A stretch of DNA of 64,000 nucleotides from CAYQNU01 sp964419055 (GTDB lineage: Bacteria; Bacteroidota; Bacteroidia; Flavobacteriales_D; Parvicellaceae): contig CAYQNU010000001.1 of assembly GCA_964419055.1 (NCBI GenBank), positions 372,001 through 436,000 of the forward strand, given 5' to 3'. This document shows positions 25,056 through 34,900 of the stretch, piece after piece. Under the pieces are notes generated by a model. The model was given only the letters and a program-made list of their open reading frames with translations, searched no databases and was not told the origin of the DNA. Numbering within the stretch: the first letter of the stretch is position 1; each line of letters begins with the position of its first letter. The translations under genes and the position numbers were made by a program.

Positions 25056-28000
25056 ATGAACACCAAAAAATCACTCTTTTTTGTTGCATCAATTTGGATG
25101 TCAGTGACGTTTCAAGCGCAATTAAAACCTTCAGCATCAGAAATTAGTACGTTGCCTACTTGGATGCAAAAAATGTATGACCAAAATCCGAATGTTTTTG
25201 AAGTAGATTCACTCTATAAAAACTATTATTCAACTCACTCATTTACAAAAAGTTATCATACACAATATTATAAAAGGTGGAGAAGAAATGCCTTAAATTA
25301 TATTAATGAACAGGGTTTTATTCAATATCCTACTCCACTTGAATTTGAAACAAAAATGACTAATTATACTCAAAAACAGACATCTACACGATCGTCTGCT
25401 TGGAGCTCAGTGGGACCTTTTTTTGTTTCAGGACCCGAAGGAACACAAGGCAGTACTCAAACCAATGTATACTGTATTGATCAATCAAAATCAAATAGCG
25501 CTATTTTGTATTGTGGCACAGAACCGGGCGAAGTTTATAAAAGCACGGATGGCGGAAATTCTTGGAATTGTGTTTCTATGGGAGGCTATTTTGGTAGTGG
25601 AGGATCACAAATTTGGGGAATAGGGGTTTCTGCAGTGGCCATTCATCCCACCAATCCAGATGTGGTTTTTGTAGGAGGTGATGGAGGAATATTTAGAAGT
25701 ACTGACGGTGGATTGAATTGGTCTAATGTGTTGGTGCAAAACAGTTTTGGTGTAAATGAGTTACTTGTTCATCCAACCAATGGTCAATTGATTTTTGCAG
25801 CCACAGAAAAAGGACTATACCGTTCGATAGATGGAGGAACAACCTGGACGCAGCAATATTCACAACGAGCTTACGATATTAAATGCAATACGGCCAATGC
25901 CAACGAAATGTATTTGGTTAAAAACAATCCATCATTAATCATTTGTGAGTTTTATAGATCAACAGATTCAGGAGCAACGTGGATTTTACAATCCAATGGT
26001 TGGTATAACTCTACCAGTGCTGGTCGTTCGGATGGAGGAGCACGAATTGCCGTTACACCAGCCGATCCCAACAGAGTATATGCCTATTTGATTGGGGAAG
26101 CTAAAACCAATGATTATGGTTATATAGGAATTTTTAGAAGCAATGATGGTGGGCAATCATGGGCATTACCCAATGGGCCAACGGGTGGACCTTATACCGC
26201 ATCGCATCCTAATTTGGCATATGGCTATCCTTCTTGGACCTATCATCAAGGATTTTATAATTGCGCTTTGATGGCTTCAGATACCGATGCGGATGACATT
26301 TTAATTGGGGGATTAAATATGTGGCGTTCAAACGATGGTGGAGCAACGTTTACTTCTGTAGCAGGATATGTTGGCGGTCCTTTAGACATTCATGTGGACA
26401 TGCAAGACTTTAGAGCCATTAATGGAACCTATTGGGCAACCACAGATGGAGGAATTTATAAATCAACCGATTTTTATAACACTCAACCCAATTTCACAAT
26501 GACAGGGTTAAGAGGAAGCGACTATTGGGGGTTTGGAAGCGGTTGGAATGAAGACGTGTTGGTTGGAGGATTGTATCACAATGGTAATTTAGCGTATCAC
26601 GAAAATTATGGTTTTGGAAATTATATTGGATTGGGTGGAGGAGAAGATGCAACCGGATATGTAAATCCTGGAAACAACAAAAGAACCTATTATTCTGATT
26701 TAGGAGGGGTAGTTTTACCTCAATCTTTTACTGACCCACTTTCTTATTTTTCAGTTGGGAAATTTCCAAATCAATCCTACTATGCAGCTGAATCCAGTGA
26801 AATGGAATTTCATCCCAATTGTTATTCAATAGCTTTTATTGGAAAAGAAAACAAATTATGGAAAACAACCGATGGAGGCGCTTCGTATAGTTTGCTCAAG
26901 GAATTTGGAACTACTGTAGCCAATGAAGTGAAGTACATCGAAATAAGCTCTTCCAATTCCAATGTGATGTATGTAAGTCAACAACCCAATTCAGGTAATA
27001 CGGGTACTTTGTGGAAATCTACTGACGGGGGAACAACTTGGGTTGCACTTACTATTCCATCGGGCAATAGCCGAAGAATGGTGCTTTCAATTAACCCTGC
27101 CAATGAGAATGAACTTTGGTTGGGGTATCCGAGTGGAGCAAATGGCAGCAAAATTTTCAAAACCACCAATGGTGGGGGTTCATGGACAAATTTAACTACC
27201 GCCACATTGAATGACGAGTCGGTACAATCTATTGTACACATTGCTGGAACCAATGGAGGAGTGTATTATGCTACAGAGTTTGCTGTATATTACCGAAACG
27301 CTTCGATGCCCGACTGGGTAATTGATAACAGTGGTTTGCCAACCTATTGCAATACCAATATAGCACGACCATTTTATAGAGATGGTAAAATACGTATTGC
27401 TACCTATGGTAAAGGATTGTGGGAAAGTGACTTATATGAAAACCCTTCTTTACCCATTGCCCGCATAAGTGTAGATAAACTAGACCAAAACGTAACGTGT
27501 GAAGTGGATTCTTTTTATTTTGAAGATTTTTCTTTTTTGAATCACCAAAACGCAACTTGGCAATGGACCTTTGAGAATGGAGTCCCTGCAGTTTCTTCAC
27601 TTCGAAATCCTATTGTTCATTTTGCATCAGCGGGACAACACAAAGCAACCTTAATCATCACCGATGGAAACGGAAATCAAAGTACTGACTCGTTGCGAGT
27701 AGCGGTTAATTTTTATAATCCAACAGCTATTGTAAGTGAGGATTTTCAAGGATCATTTGTTCCAAATGGATGGTCTGTTTATGATGATAACGGAGGTGGT
27801 CAGTGGTCATCTTCTTCAAGTGCAGGTGGGTTTGGTCAGTCATCCCAAAGTGCCATTTTTAATAATTATGATATTGATTCGCAAGGTTCTTTTGACGATT
27901 TACGTTTTTTATTTTCTACTCAATCTGCGCTATCGTCAGAACTAACATTTGATGTGGCGTATACTCCTTGGGGAACCGTAAATTCAGACACATTAGAAGT

Positions 28001-28514
28001 TTTGGTTTCTCTTGATTGCGGTCAAACATTTACCCTTCTTTATCGAAAAGGAGGCACAGAATTGGCAACAGCACCTACCAATCAAAATGCCTTCACACCC
28101 GCTGCAAATGAATGGCGCACCGATACGGTTTCGTTAGCTGCCTATATGAATCAAGCGCAAGTGATGATTGCTTTCAGAAATTGGGGTCATTGGGGAAACA
28201 ATGTATACATTGATAACGTAAATCTATTGAGCACTTTTAACGGAATTAAAGAAGAATCCGCTACAGCTTTTAGGGTTTATCCCAACCCTGTTCAGCAAGG
28301 TACACAATTAACCATAGATTTTCCAACCACAATAGAAAACGAAATAGCTAAGATTAAAATAATGGATATTTCTGGTAAAGAAGTTTTTTCAACACAATGT
28401 CAATCTAATCAAACTTTTATGATTTCAAATGAGCAATTTTCAGGAGGTTATTATATGGTGAATGTACAAACCCAACAAAAAATTTGGAATACGCTGTTGT
28501 TGATTAACAAGTAA
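25056..28514 (+). CDS. large T9SS surface protein with BNR/VPS10-like propeller, PKD and MAM-like domains
   Basis: 1152 aa with a signal peptide (residues 1-21, ...TFQAQ). The bulk (about 110-780) is a beta-propeller with many Asp-box/BNR motifs (STDGGNSW, SIDGGTTW, SNDGGQSW, TTDGGASY), as in VPS10/sialidase-type propellers. A PKD domain follows (WQWTFENG...GNGNQSTD), then a choice-of-anchor J or MAM-like domain (EDFQGSFVPNGWSVYDDNG), then a T9SS type A sorting domain (FRVYPNP...YYMVNVQ). Such proteins are exported and attached to the cell surface. Despite the propeller a glycosidase activity is not indicated, because sialidase catalytic Arg motifs were not seen. Confidence 0.88.
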   Translation: MNTKKSLFFVASIWMSVTFQAQLKPSASEISTLPTWMQKMYDQNPNVFEVDSLYKNYYSTHSFTKSYHTQYYKRWRRNALNYINEQGFIQYPTPLEFETKMTNYTQKQTSTRSSAWSSVGPFFVSGPEGTQGSTQTNVYCIDQSKSNSAILYCGTEPGEVYKSTDGGNSWNCVSMGGYFGSGGSQIWGIGVSAVAIHPTNPDVVFVGGDGGIFRSTDGGLNWSNVLVQNSFGVNELLVHPTNGQLIFAATEKGLYRSIDGGTTWTQQYSQRAYDIKCNTANANEMYLVKNNPSLIICEFYRSTDSGATWILQSNGWYNSTSAGRSDGGARIAVTPADPNRVYAYLIGEAKTNDYGYIGIFRSNDGGQSWALPNGPTGGPYTASHPNLAYGYPSWTYHQGFYNCALMASDTDADDILIGGLNMWRSNDGGATFTSVAGYVGGPLDIHVDMQDFRAINGTYWATTDGGIYKSTDFYNTQPNFTMTGLRGSDYWGFGSGWNEDVLVGGLYHNGNLAYHENYGFGNYIGLGGGEDATGYVNPGNNKRTYYSDLGGVVLPQSFTDPLSYFSVGKFPNQSYYAAESSEMEFHPNCYSIAFIGKENKLWKTTDGGASYSLLKEFGTTVANEVKYIEISSSNSNVMYVSQQPNSGNTGTLWKSTDGGTTWVALTIPSGNSRRMVLSINPANENELWLGYPSGANGSKIFKTTNGGGSWTNLTTATLNDESVQSIVHIAGTNGGVYYATEFAVYYRNASMPDWVIDNSGLPTYCNTNIARPFYRDGKIRIATYGKGLWESDLYENPSLPIARISVDKLDQNVTCEVDSFYFEDFSFLNHQNATWQWTFENGVPAVSSLRNPIVHFASAGQHKATLIITDGNGNQSTDSLRVAVNFYNPTAIVSEDFQGSFVPNGWSVYDDNGGGQWSSSSSAGGFGQSSQSAIFNNYDIDSQGSFDDLRFLFSTQSALSSELTFDVAYTPWGTVNSDTLEVLVSLDCGQTFTLLYRKGGTELATAPTNQNAFTPAANEWRTDTVSLAAYMNQAQVMIAFRNWGHWGNNVYIDNVNLLSTFNGIKEESATAFRVYPNPVQQGTQLTIDFPTTIENEIAKIKIMDISGKEVFSTQCQSNQTFMISNEQFSGGYYMVNVQTQQKIWNTLLLINK

Positions 28515-28562
28515 AAAGAATAAAAGTGTAGCTTTGTTTCCACATTATTTGACGGAAGTGTT

Positions 28563-29189
28563 ATGACTAAAGGTTGGAAATACTTTACCCTTACTTTTTT
28601 ATTTTTACTGTTCACTGTTTTTCTTTTCAATCGTTTTTTGCTTTGGAATGAATTTAGAGAGGGCATCTACTATGAAGACCCCTTATTTGAGTATTTTACT
28701 GCCCGAAATTATTCGCTTTCAATAACTCTTTTGCTTTATGCATCGGTAGGTTTTTTCTTATTTTATAATATCAAGAAACCGCTTATTTTATCTAGGTTTG
28801 TTTGGTCTTACATTTTCATTCTTTTTATGCGAATGATTGCTTTATTGGTCCTTCCTCTCTATTGTGATCCTAACGCTGTGAAATTGGAAGATCCAATTGT
28901 CAATACATTAATTTATCCCAACTATTACGTTGAAAGAGATTTATTTTTTTCTGGACATGCCGCCATGGTTTTTTCTTTTTATGGATGCTTTAAAAATGCC
29001 ATTATAAAACGGGCTTATTTATTAGTAGGAATAATCGTATCTTGTTTATTGGTATTACAAAAAGTGCATTTTACCATTGATGTTATTGCCGCACCCATAT
29101 TTAGTTTTATCTCGCTTTGGTTGGCTGATAAATGGATGAAAAAAACGGTAAAAGAGTATGATTTAAATTTAGTTTCAGACGGAAAATGA
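28563..29189 (+). CDS. PAP2-type membrane phosphatase / sphingomyelin synthase-like protein
   Basis: 208 aa with about six hydrophobic segments. The signature FFSGHAAMVF and, about 45 residues on, HFTIDVIAAP match the C-terminal PAP2 catalytic motifs (SGH and HxTxDV) as found in sphingomyelin synthase-like lipid phosphatases. It should act on a lipid phosphate or transfer a head group at the inner membrane. A TAGCTTTG -7-like element lies at 28529-28536, suggesting its own promoter after the T9SS gene. Confidence 0.75.
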   Translation: MTKGWKYFTLTFLFLLFTVFLFNRFLLWNEFREGIYYEDPLFEYFTARNYSLSITLLLYASVGFFLFYNIKKPLILSRFVWSYIFILFMRMIALLVLPLYCDPNAVKLEDPIVNTLIYPNYYVERDLFFSGHAAMVFSFYGCFKNAIIKRAYLLVGIIVSCLLVLQKVHFTIDVIAAPIFSFISLWLADKWMKKTVKEYDLNLVSDGK

Positions 29190-29214
29190 AATTAAAAATG
29201 GCCAGATTGTTAGG

Positions 29215-29691
29215 TCAAAACAACCCATCATCTTCAGCCAAAGAAGCCATGTATCCTTCATCAACAGGTAACTCTTTTTCCTGTGAGGCTTTAACCGCCA
29301 ATTGATCACAAATTTCATTGTAATGATTGCCTGCATGTCCCTTTACCCATACAAAAGAAACGGAATGTTGTGCAGCAATTTTTAGGTATCTCAACCAAAG
29401 ATCTTTATTCTTTTTTCCTTTAAAACCCTTAATTACCCAACTATTAACCCATTTTTTTTCTACAGAATCTACCACATATTTTGAATCAGAATAAATAGTG
29501 ACGGTACAACCGGGTGTTTTTAATGACTCCAGACCAATGATTACTGCCAATAGTTCCATTCTATTGTTGGTTGTTTTTTTAAACCCTCCACTCAATTCCT
29601 TGTAGTGTTTACCAGCCATCAAAACAGTTCCATAACCTCCAGGTCCTGGATTGCCCGTAGCCGCTCCATCGGTATACATGGTGATCGTCAT
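29215..29691 (-). CDS. rnhA: ribonuclease HI
   Basis: 158 aa, removes RNA from RNA:DNA hybrids. The catalytic acids are visible: Asp in MYTDGAATGNPG, Glu in NNRMELLAVI, Asp in YSDSKYVV and Asp in NEICDQLA. The basic protrusion (WVIKGFKGKKNKDLW) typical of RNase HI is present. Stop/start contact with marC upstream (they share base 29691) indicates one transcript. Confidence 0.96.
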   Translation of the reverse strand: MTITMYTDGAATGNPGPGGYGTVLMAGKHYKELSGGFKKTTNNRMELLAVIIGLESLKTPGCTVTIYSDSKYVVDSVEKKWVNSWVIKGFKGKKNKDLWLRYLKIAAQHSVSFVWVKGHAGNHYNEICDQLAVKASQEKELPVDEGYMASLAEDDGLF

Positions 29692-30287
29692 TAAAATAAT
29701 TCTTTTACGTTGCTACTGAATAATTTGATGGCGATGGCTAGTAAAATTATTCCAAAAACTTTTTCCAACACGGCTATACCTCCAGGCCCTAATAAATTTT
29801 CGATGCGTTTGGTCAAGCGCAATACAAAATACACCACAATCATATTTATCAATATGGCTACTAAAATATTGATCATATGGTATTCAGCCCTTAATGAAAC
29901 CAAAGAAGTCATGGTGCCCGCACCTGCAATAATAGGAAAAGCTAACGGAACAATAGTAGCAACTTTTGGGTTTATTTTTTCTTTTTTCTTGTTAATTTCT
30001 ATACCTAAAACCATTTCCAAAGCCAATGCAAACAATACAAAAGAACCTGCCACCGCAAATGCTTTAGGGTCTACACCCATAAAATGTAAAATGCTTTCTC
30101 CAGCAAAAAGAAAGGCAATCATGATGCCTAACGAAACTAAAGAAGTGCGTAAAGGACTTATTTCACCGGCATCTTTTTTTATCTTCAATATTAATGGAAT
30201 CGAACCGGCTATATCAATTACAGCAAATAAAACCATGGATGTAACCCCTAGTTCCTGCCAATTGAATTCGTTAAAAAAAGTGTTCAT
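29691..30287 (-). CDS. MarC family integral membrane protein
   Basis: 198 aa with about six membrane segments, including the family signature of small residues near the N-terminus (VLFAVIDIAGSIPLIL) and PLAFPIIAGAGTMTSLVSL in the middle. MarC proteins are of unknown function; the old link to multiple antibiotic resistance was withdrawn. First gene of the marC-rnhA pair. Confidence 0.92.
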   Translation of the reverse strand: MNTFFNEFNWQELGVTSMVLFAVIDIAGSIPLILKIKKDAGEISPLRTSLVSLGIMIAFLFAGESILHFMGVDPKAFAVAGSFVLFALALEMVLGIEINKKKEKINPKVATIVPLAFPIIAGAGTMTSLVSLRAEYHMINILVAILINMIVVYFVLRLTKRIENLLGPGGIAVLEKVFGIILLAIAIKLFSSNVKELF

Positions 30288-30386
30288 TTTATATGGTTTT
30301 TAAAGCGCGCTACAAAGTTAGACAAATTAATTGGTCAATATGATTGAAAAAAATCCATGTTATTGAATCTCAAAGATCAATTTTTA

Positions 30387-30394
30387 TATATTTG
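30387..30394 (+). promoter_or_regulatory. -7 promoter element
   Basis: TATATTTG, 28 bp before the ATG at 30423. A TTG at 30363-30365 lies 21 bp upstream, slightly longer than the usual 19-bp spacer. Confidence 0.6.
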
Positions 30395-30422
30395 TAGCCT
30401 AATCTGATTAAACATTCAAATC

Positions 30423-30704
30423 ATGGCTTCCAAAAAAAAATTGTTTTCTGTTGCTTTTGCTTTCACATGGAGTAGTTTATTTTTGACCTCTTGTGGCGGC
30501 TGGACTGAAAAAGAAAAAAGCCAATTTATTGAATCGTGTGAGGTGTTGAATTTGGAACGCGCTTATTGTGATTGCGTTTTAGAAAAAGCAATGACCCAAT
30601 ACAGTAGTATGGCTGAAATCAACAATGATGAAAAAGCTATGGCCGAAATTTTAGTTTCAGCTGATTGTTTAGAAAAATCGACAAGTGCAGAAGTATCTGA
30701 ATAA
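30423..30704 (+). CDS. small cysteine-containing lipoprotein
   Basis: 93 aa with a lipobox LTSC followed by Gly-Gly, so it is a lipoprotein. The mature part has four further cysteines (ESCEVLNLERAYCDC and SADC), which may form disulphides. It resembles, in cysteine spacing and size, the two small lipoproteins that follow, but identity is low. Function unknown. Confidence 0.75.
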   Translation: MASKKKLFSVAFAFTWSSLFLTSCGGWTEKEKSQFIESCEVLNLERAYCDCVLEKAMTQYSSMAEINNDEKAMAEILVSADCLEKSTSAEVSE

Positions 30705-30831
30705 TTTTTATCCTTGTTTTTTCAACATTCAAATAACTATCATATTAAAATAACAAAGAAAATTTTGAATTTTAATTTAAAATAACTTATTTCGTGGTTA
30801 ATAACAAACGTTTAATTTCAAACTAACAAAA

Positions 30832-31104
30832 ATGAAAAAAGTAAAAATGTCTATTGGAGTTGCTGTTATGGCACTTTCATTATCAATGGTTTCTTGTGGT
30901 GGTATTGATGGAAAAGCTGCAGGTGAAGAGTATTGTTCTTGCATCGAAAAAGAAGGAGATGAAAAAACAAAATGTGTTGATGCTTGGGTAGAAAAATACA
31001 AAGGAGCAAGAGGTACAGAAGAAGAAGGTAAAAAAATGGGTGAAATCATGGGAACTTGCAACGGTTTTGAAGCTGTTGATGATATCATGAGAATAGCTGA
31101 ATAA
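30832..31104 (+). CDS. small cysteine-containing lipoprotein
   Basis: 90 aa; leader MKKVKMSIGVAVMALSLSMVSC with lipobox Cys22. The mature part has a CSC pair, then C-x-x-x-W (KCVDAWVEKY) and a late Cys (MGTCNGF). The pattern EExCxC...CxxxWxxxYG recurs in the lipoprotein at 31433. Followed directly by a strong terminator, so it is a single-gene transcript or the end of one. Function unknown. Confidence 0.8.
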   Translation: MKKVKMSIGVAVMALSLSMVSCGGIDGKAAGEEYCSCIEKEGDEKTKCVDAWVEKYKGARGTEEEGKKMGEIMGTCNGFEAVDDIMRIAE

Positions 31105-31126
31105 TTTATTCTATACTATTTGAAAC

Positions 31127-31157
31127 AAAAAACCGATGCGCTACGTATCGGTTTTTT
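31127..31157 (+). terminator. rho-independent terminator
   Basis: A 14-bp stem, AAAAAACCGATGCG pairing with CGTATCGGTTTTTT (one G-T), 3-nt loop and a T-run. The A-rich left arm makes it potentially bidirectional. Confidence 0.9.
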
Positions 31158-31163
31158 TATTTT

Positions 31164-31410
31164 AACGTGAGTTCGACTTAAGAATGAAGTTAAAATGAAT
31201 GGTAGTTATTGGATTTTAGGCAAATTTTAGAGGGATAGCAGGCTATCACGATAAAATTTAACGACAAAGACGATGATTAACATTCATAATGTTCTCAAAA
31301 AATACGATTTCAATTTGTTTTTTAAATAGTTATAACTTTTCTTGAATTTTAAGATTTATAAATTCCATAATATAGGTGGTTTGACAAAATTCTTAGGTCG
31401 AACTCACGTT
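31164..31410. mobile_element. MITE-like element (247 bp, 22-bp terminal inverted repeats)
   Basis: The left end AACGTGAGTTCGACTTAAGAAT (31164-31185, first 20 given by the family pattern AACGTGAGTTCGAC) is matched by its complement at 31389-31410 with one mismatch. Both ends are flanked by ATTTT (31159-31163 and 31411-31415), a possible 5-bp target duplication. There is no ORF inside. It lies between a terminator and the third small lipoprotein gene, whose promoter region it has displaced or supplies. The flanking repeat is low-complexity, so the duplication itself is less certain than the terminal repeats. Confidence 0.75.
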
Positions 31411-31432
31411 ATTTTATCAAAACCAAGTACAA

Positions 31433-31666
31433 ATGAAAAGTCTGTTTTTTGCACTTATTTCTAGCGTTTTTATGCTTTCTTGCTCATCACCTAATGTTAC
31501 AAAAATAGCTGAAGAGTTGTGCCAATGCAAAGCGCTTTCTCCTCAAGAAGCTGAGGTTTGCTTCAAAAGATGGGAGGACCAATATGGAAATATCAGCCTT
31601 TCCGAATCACAGCGACTCACTTTTGATAATATTGTTATTGAATGTATGGGAACCAAGAAAAAATAA
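31433..31666 (+). CDS. small cysteine-containing lipoprotein
   Basis: 77 aa; leader MKSLFFALISSVFMLSC, lipobox Cys17. The mature part reads EELCQC...VCFKRWEDQYGN...IECMG, the same cysteine and Trp layout as the lipoprotein at 30832. The start is only 22 bp from the MITE-like element, so its promoter must lie in the element or have been replaced by it. Function unknown. Confidence 0.75.
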   Translation: MKSLFFALISSVFMLSCSSPNVTKIAEELCQCKALSPQEAEVCFKRWEDQYGNISLSESQRLTFDNIVIECMGTKKK

Positions 31667-31689
31667 CAAGAATCTGCATTGTTCGGTAA

Positions 31690-31788
31690 GTAGTCACTTC
31701 GTTCCGATAGCTATCGGAAGAAAATCGTACATTTTTATCAACAAGCATAGCGATTGATTAAAAATAGATTTTTGTATCGAGAAGGACG
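31690..31788. repeat. dispersed repeat, inverted copy with palindromic insertion
   Basis: On the minus strand the sequence carries CCTTCTCGATACAAAAATCT, the same AT-rich core as 10771-10929 with one difference, and GAAGTGACTACTTACCGAAC. The CACTCG of the other copies is replaced by a perfect 18-bp palindrome TTCCGATAGCTATCGGAA (31702-31719). To about 31905 it is followed by degenerate heptads (GTTACTCAGTTGG..., AACCAATTAAACC), like those at 10684-11240. Confidence 0.88.
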
Positions 31789-31910
31789 GGTAATCAGTTA
31801 TTCGTTTGATAAATTATACAGTTAATCAGTTGGTAGGTTACTCAGTTGGTTGAACCTCAAACCAATTAAACCAATTAAACCTTAAACCAACAAACCTCAA
31901 ACAAAATCAA

Positions 31911-34900
31911 TCATTTCCAAATACCATAATCAAGCGTTAAATTTTCAATACGTGAGGTAGGTGTTTGTTTTCCTTTACTCAATACACTTACTTCGCTTTG
32001 AACATAGTTTTTTAATTCAGACAACACAATCAAACCATCGTTGTTTAAATCAGCTTTTTTCGATTTCAACCCATTTAACAAGCAATAGGTAAACAAACCG
32101 TTTTTCCAAGTTGCACTTTCCATAGCATATTCAGCCCCTCCTGAACTTGAAATTACGGTGGCTCCTGTACCTTTCCTTAAATCAACAAAAAGTTCTTTAA
32201 CCATTTCAGAGGTATTCATTACACCAACTCCTTGTTTTTTGCGAATACCATTTCCAACATTTCTAAATTGAATATCCCCATTTTCAACTTCACTAGTTGC
32301 GGCTGTTTCTACCTCTTCAGCATCCAATTCACCACTGTGGCAGGTGTCCATTATCAAAAGCTTTTTCAACGCTCTAATTCCCTCTAATAAGTTTTCTATA
32401 TTTTCGTAGGGTATTCCATTAATTTGAGGATTGTCAAAATCTACATCATAAGCGGCATAATAATAATCGAGGTTAATATCTAAAAGACCATGGCCTGCCA
32501 CAAACACCATAACTACATCATTTCGAGTAGCACCACCCAAAAAGTTTTTCAATTGAGCAATACTAGCACTCGTAACTTCTTCATTTACAATAACTCTGCT
32601 ATAGACTTGATTGTATAAAGGATCATTTTTAAATGTTTCTACCACATCTTGGGCATCTTTTGCCGCATATTTTAAATTAAATTTTTTGTTTTTATAATTG
32701 GAAGTGCCTATCGAAACGATATACAAATTCGGTTTCTCAATTGGTTCTCCATTTTCAATAACGATATATTCTCTTAGTGATTCGGTTCCTTTTTCATTAA
32801 AGACAGAAATTTCAATTTTGTTTTTCCCTTTTGCTAATTCAATTTCCAAAGTCTTGGTTACCTTTTGGGCTGAAGATATAGCCATTCCTTTTTTACCATA
32901 AATAGGCACACCGTTTATGTGCACTACTACTCTGTCTAAAGGATATTTACTATCTGAAGCATGAAAAGTAATAGAAGCAAAATCACTTTTTTCAGGTTTT
33001 GTATGCGATACAATTTCCATTTCAGGCGCATGAATGTCATTTTGCAAATTTTCAAGGGTCAACCCATGTTTTTTTAATCGCTTGATATACGATTGTTTGT
33101 AAAAATCTATGATACCTTCATATCCAATTTCCAGATCTTCTAATATAATATCCGGACGATTAAACTTAAGGTCGAACTGCTCAAAAGGATAAAATTTAGC
33201 CTCTTTGTCTTTCCCTTGATTGATATGATATCCTACATATTGAGCTCCATTTTTTGAAGAGGTAAAATACCCTTCCTCATTCCAAATTACCCATTCACCA
33301 GCTTCTGTAAAAAACATGGAAACAATGGGGTAGATATTGGTCGTTTTCATGTTATTTAATGCATTCACCAAAAAAGTACAAGGCCAATCGCCTTCTTTCA
33401 GTTTTTTAATAATGGTTTCCCAAGCTTCATAAGTGCGTGTATCGGCCAAATGATATACCCCAATTTGGGTAAATATTTTTTTATAAACGGTTTCATCTAA
33501 GGGAACTTCTAATTCTTGCATAGCCTCTCTCACCGAAACTGTTGGGGGTTTAGAATTTACAATACCAATCTTTTCTAAAGGCCAAATACGAATGGTTTTG
33601 TCGTTTCCACAAGTAATTAATCGCTTTCCATTGTTAGATAAAGCACAACCCCAAATATCCCCTTCATGACCAATAAATGTATTGGTCTCTACCGTATTTC
33701 TATCATAAGCTTTGAGAACCCCATAACTTCCTCCCGAAATGATAAAACCATTGTCGGTAAAGGTATAGGAGTTATGCATACTTCCATTCCAATATTCCCT
33801 ATGTATGGTATCTACCACTCGATCACTTCTTTTGATGATAAGACCACTGAAAATATTAGTAGCCACACCCGTGTTATGAATACCAAATGAATAGTTTTGC
33901 CAAGTTTCGTTTGATTTTCTAAAGGGAATAGAAACATCAGCCACTGGCTTAAATTCCTTTAAAAATAAATCAAATGTATGCAGCAAGTCTGATTTTCCAA
34001 AGTTTGCCGTCCACGTGCCAGTATACCCCACAGTTTGATTATCTAATGCCGAAGCATAAATGATTTGACCAACCCCAATAAACTCCTTCAGTAATTGAGT
34101 AGTTTTATCAGCATTTATGCGCCACACATGTAATTCATCATTTTCACCACCAGCAGTTACAAATTCATTATTGGAGAGTATTCCACCTGCAATAACCGTG
34201 TTTTGATGCATGGTATAAGTTATTTCTTGGTCAAATTTGCCCGTTGCGGCATTTTTAGTAAAAACCGAACAATACCTGTTTTCATCTCCCGAAGCAACCG
34301 TACCCACTAACATTTTTTGCCCATCAGGGCTAAATTTTATAAAACCTGGATCACTTTTTCGTTGAATATGACTTTTATATTTTAGGTTTTTATCTAAAAT
34401 AACGATAAACATGTTGAGTGAAACGACCACATCTTCCAAATTGGATGAAAAGGTAATGGGGCCAATATCATTGTACAACATTTTACGAATGATTTTCTTT
34501 TCAATTTTGAGTGGTTTATTGGGCGAATGAATGTCCCATAAACATAAATGTCCGCGCCAATCAATGGTAAGCATTTTGTCATTAACGATTTCTACTCGAA
34601 AGAGTTCTTTACCATATTCATTAATATGATAGATGAAGTTTGCTAATTTTTTCCCCGTTTCAATATCCCATTTTATGATGTTGCTGTTTTCATCTCCACA
34701 AATAAATTGTTTGGAATCATTAGAAAATCCCATACCTTTGGGTGTTCCCTCTAATCCTTTGAGCACACGAACCATTTTACCGGTTTTATAATCATATATT
34801 CTAACATCACCAATAATTTCTGATTCATCGTTGGCTCCAAACCAACCCGCTGCAGCCAAATACTTGTTATCAGGCGACAAAGCAATGTGGTAAACCATTC

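Noticed and set aside
29710..30303. 197-aa plus-strand frame opposite marC
   Set aside because: It is the shadow of a membrane protein gene; composition is unlike a real protein and there is no start context.
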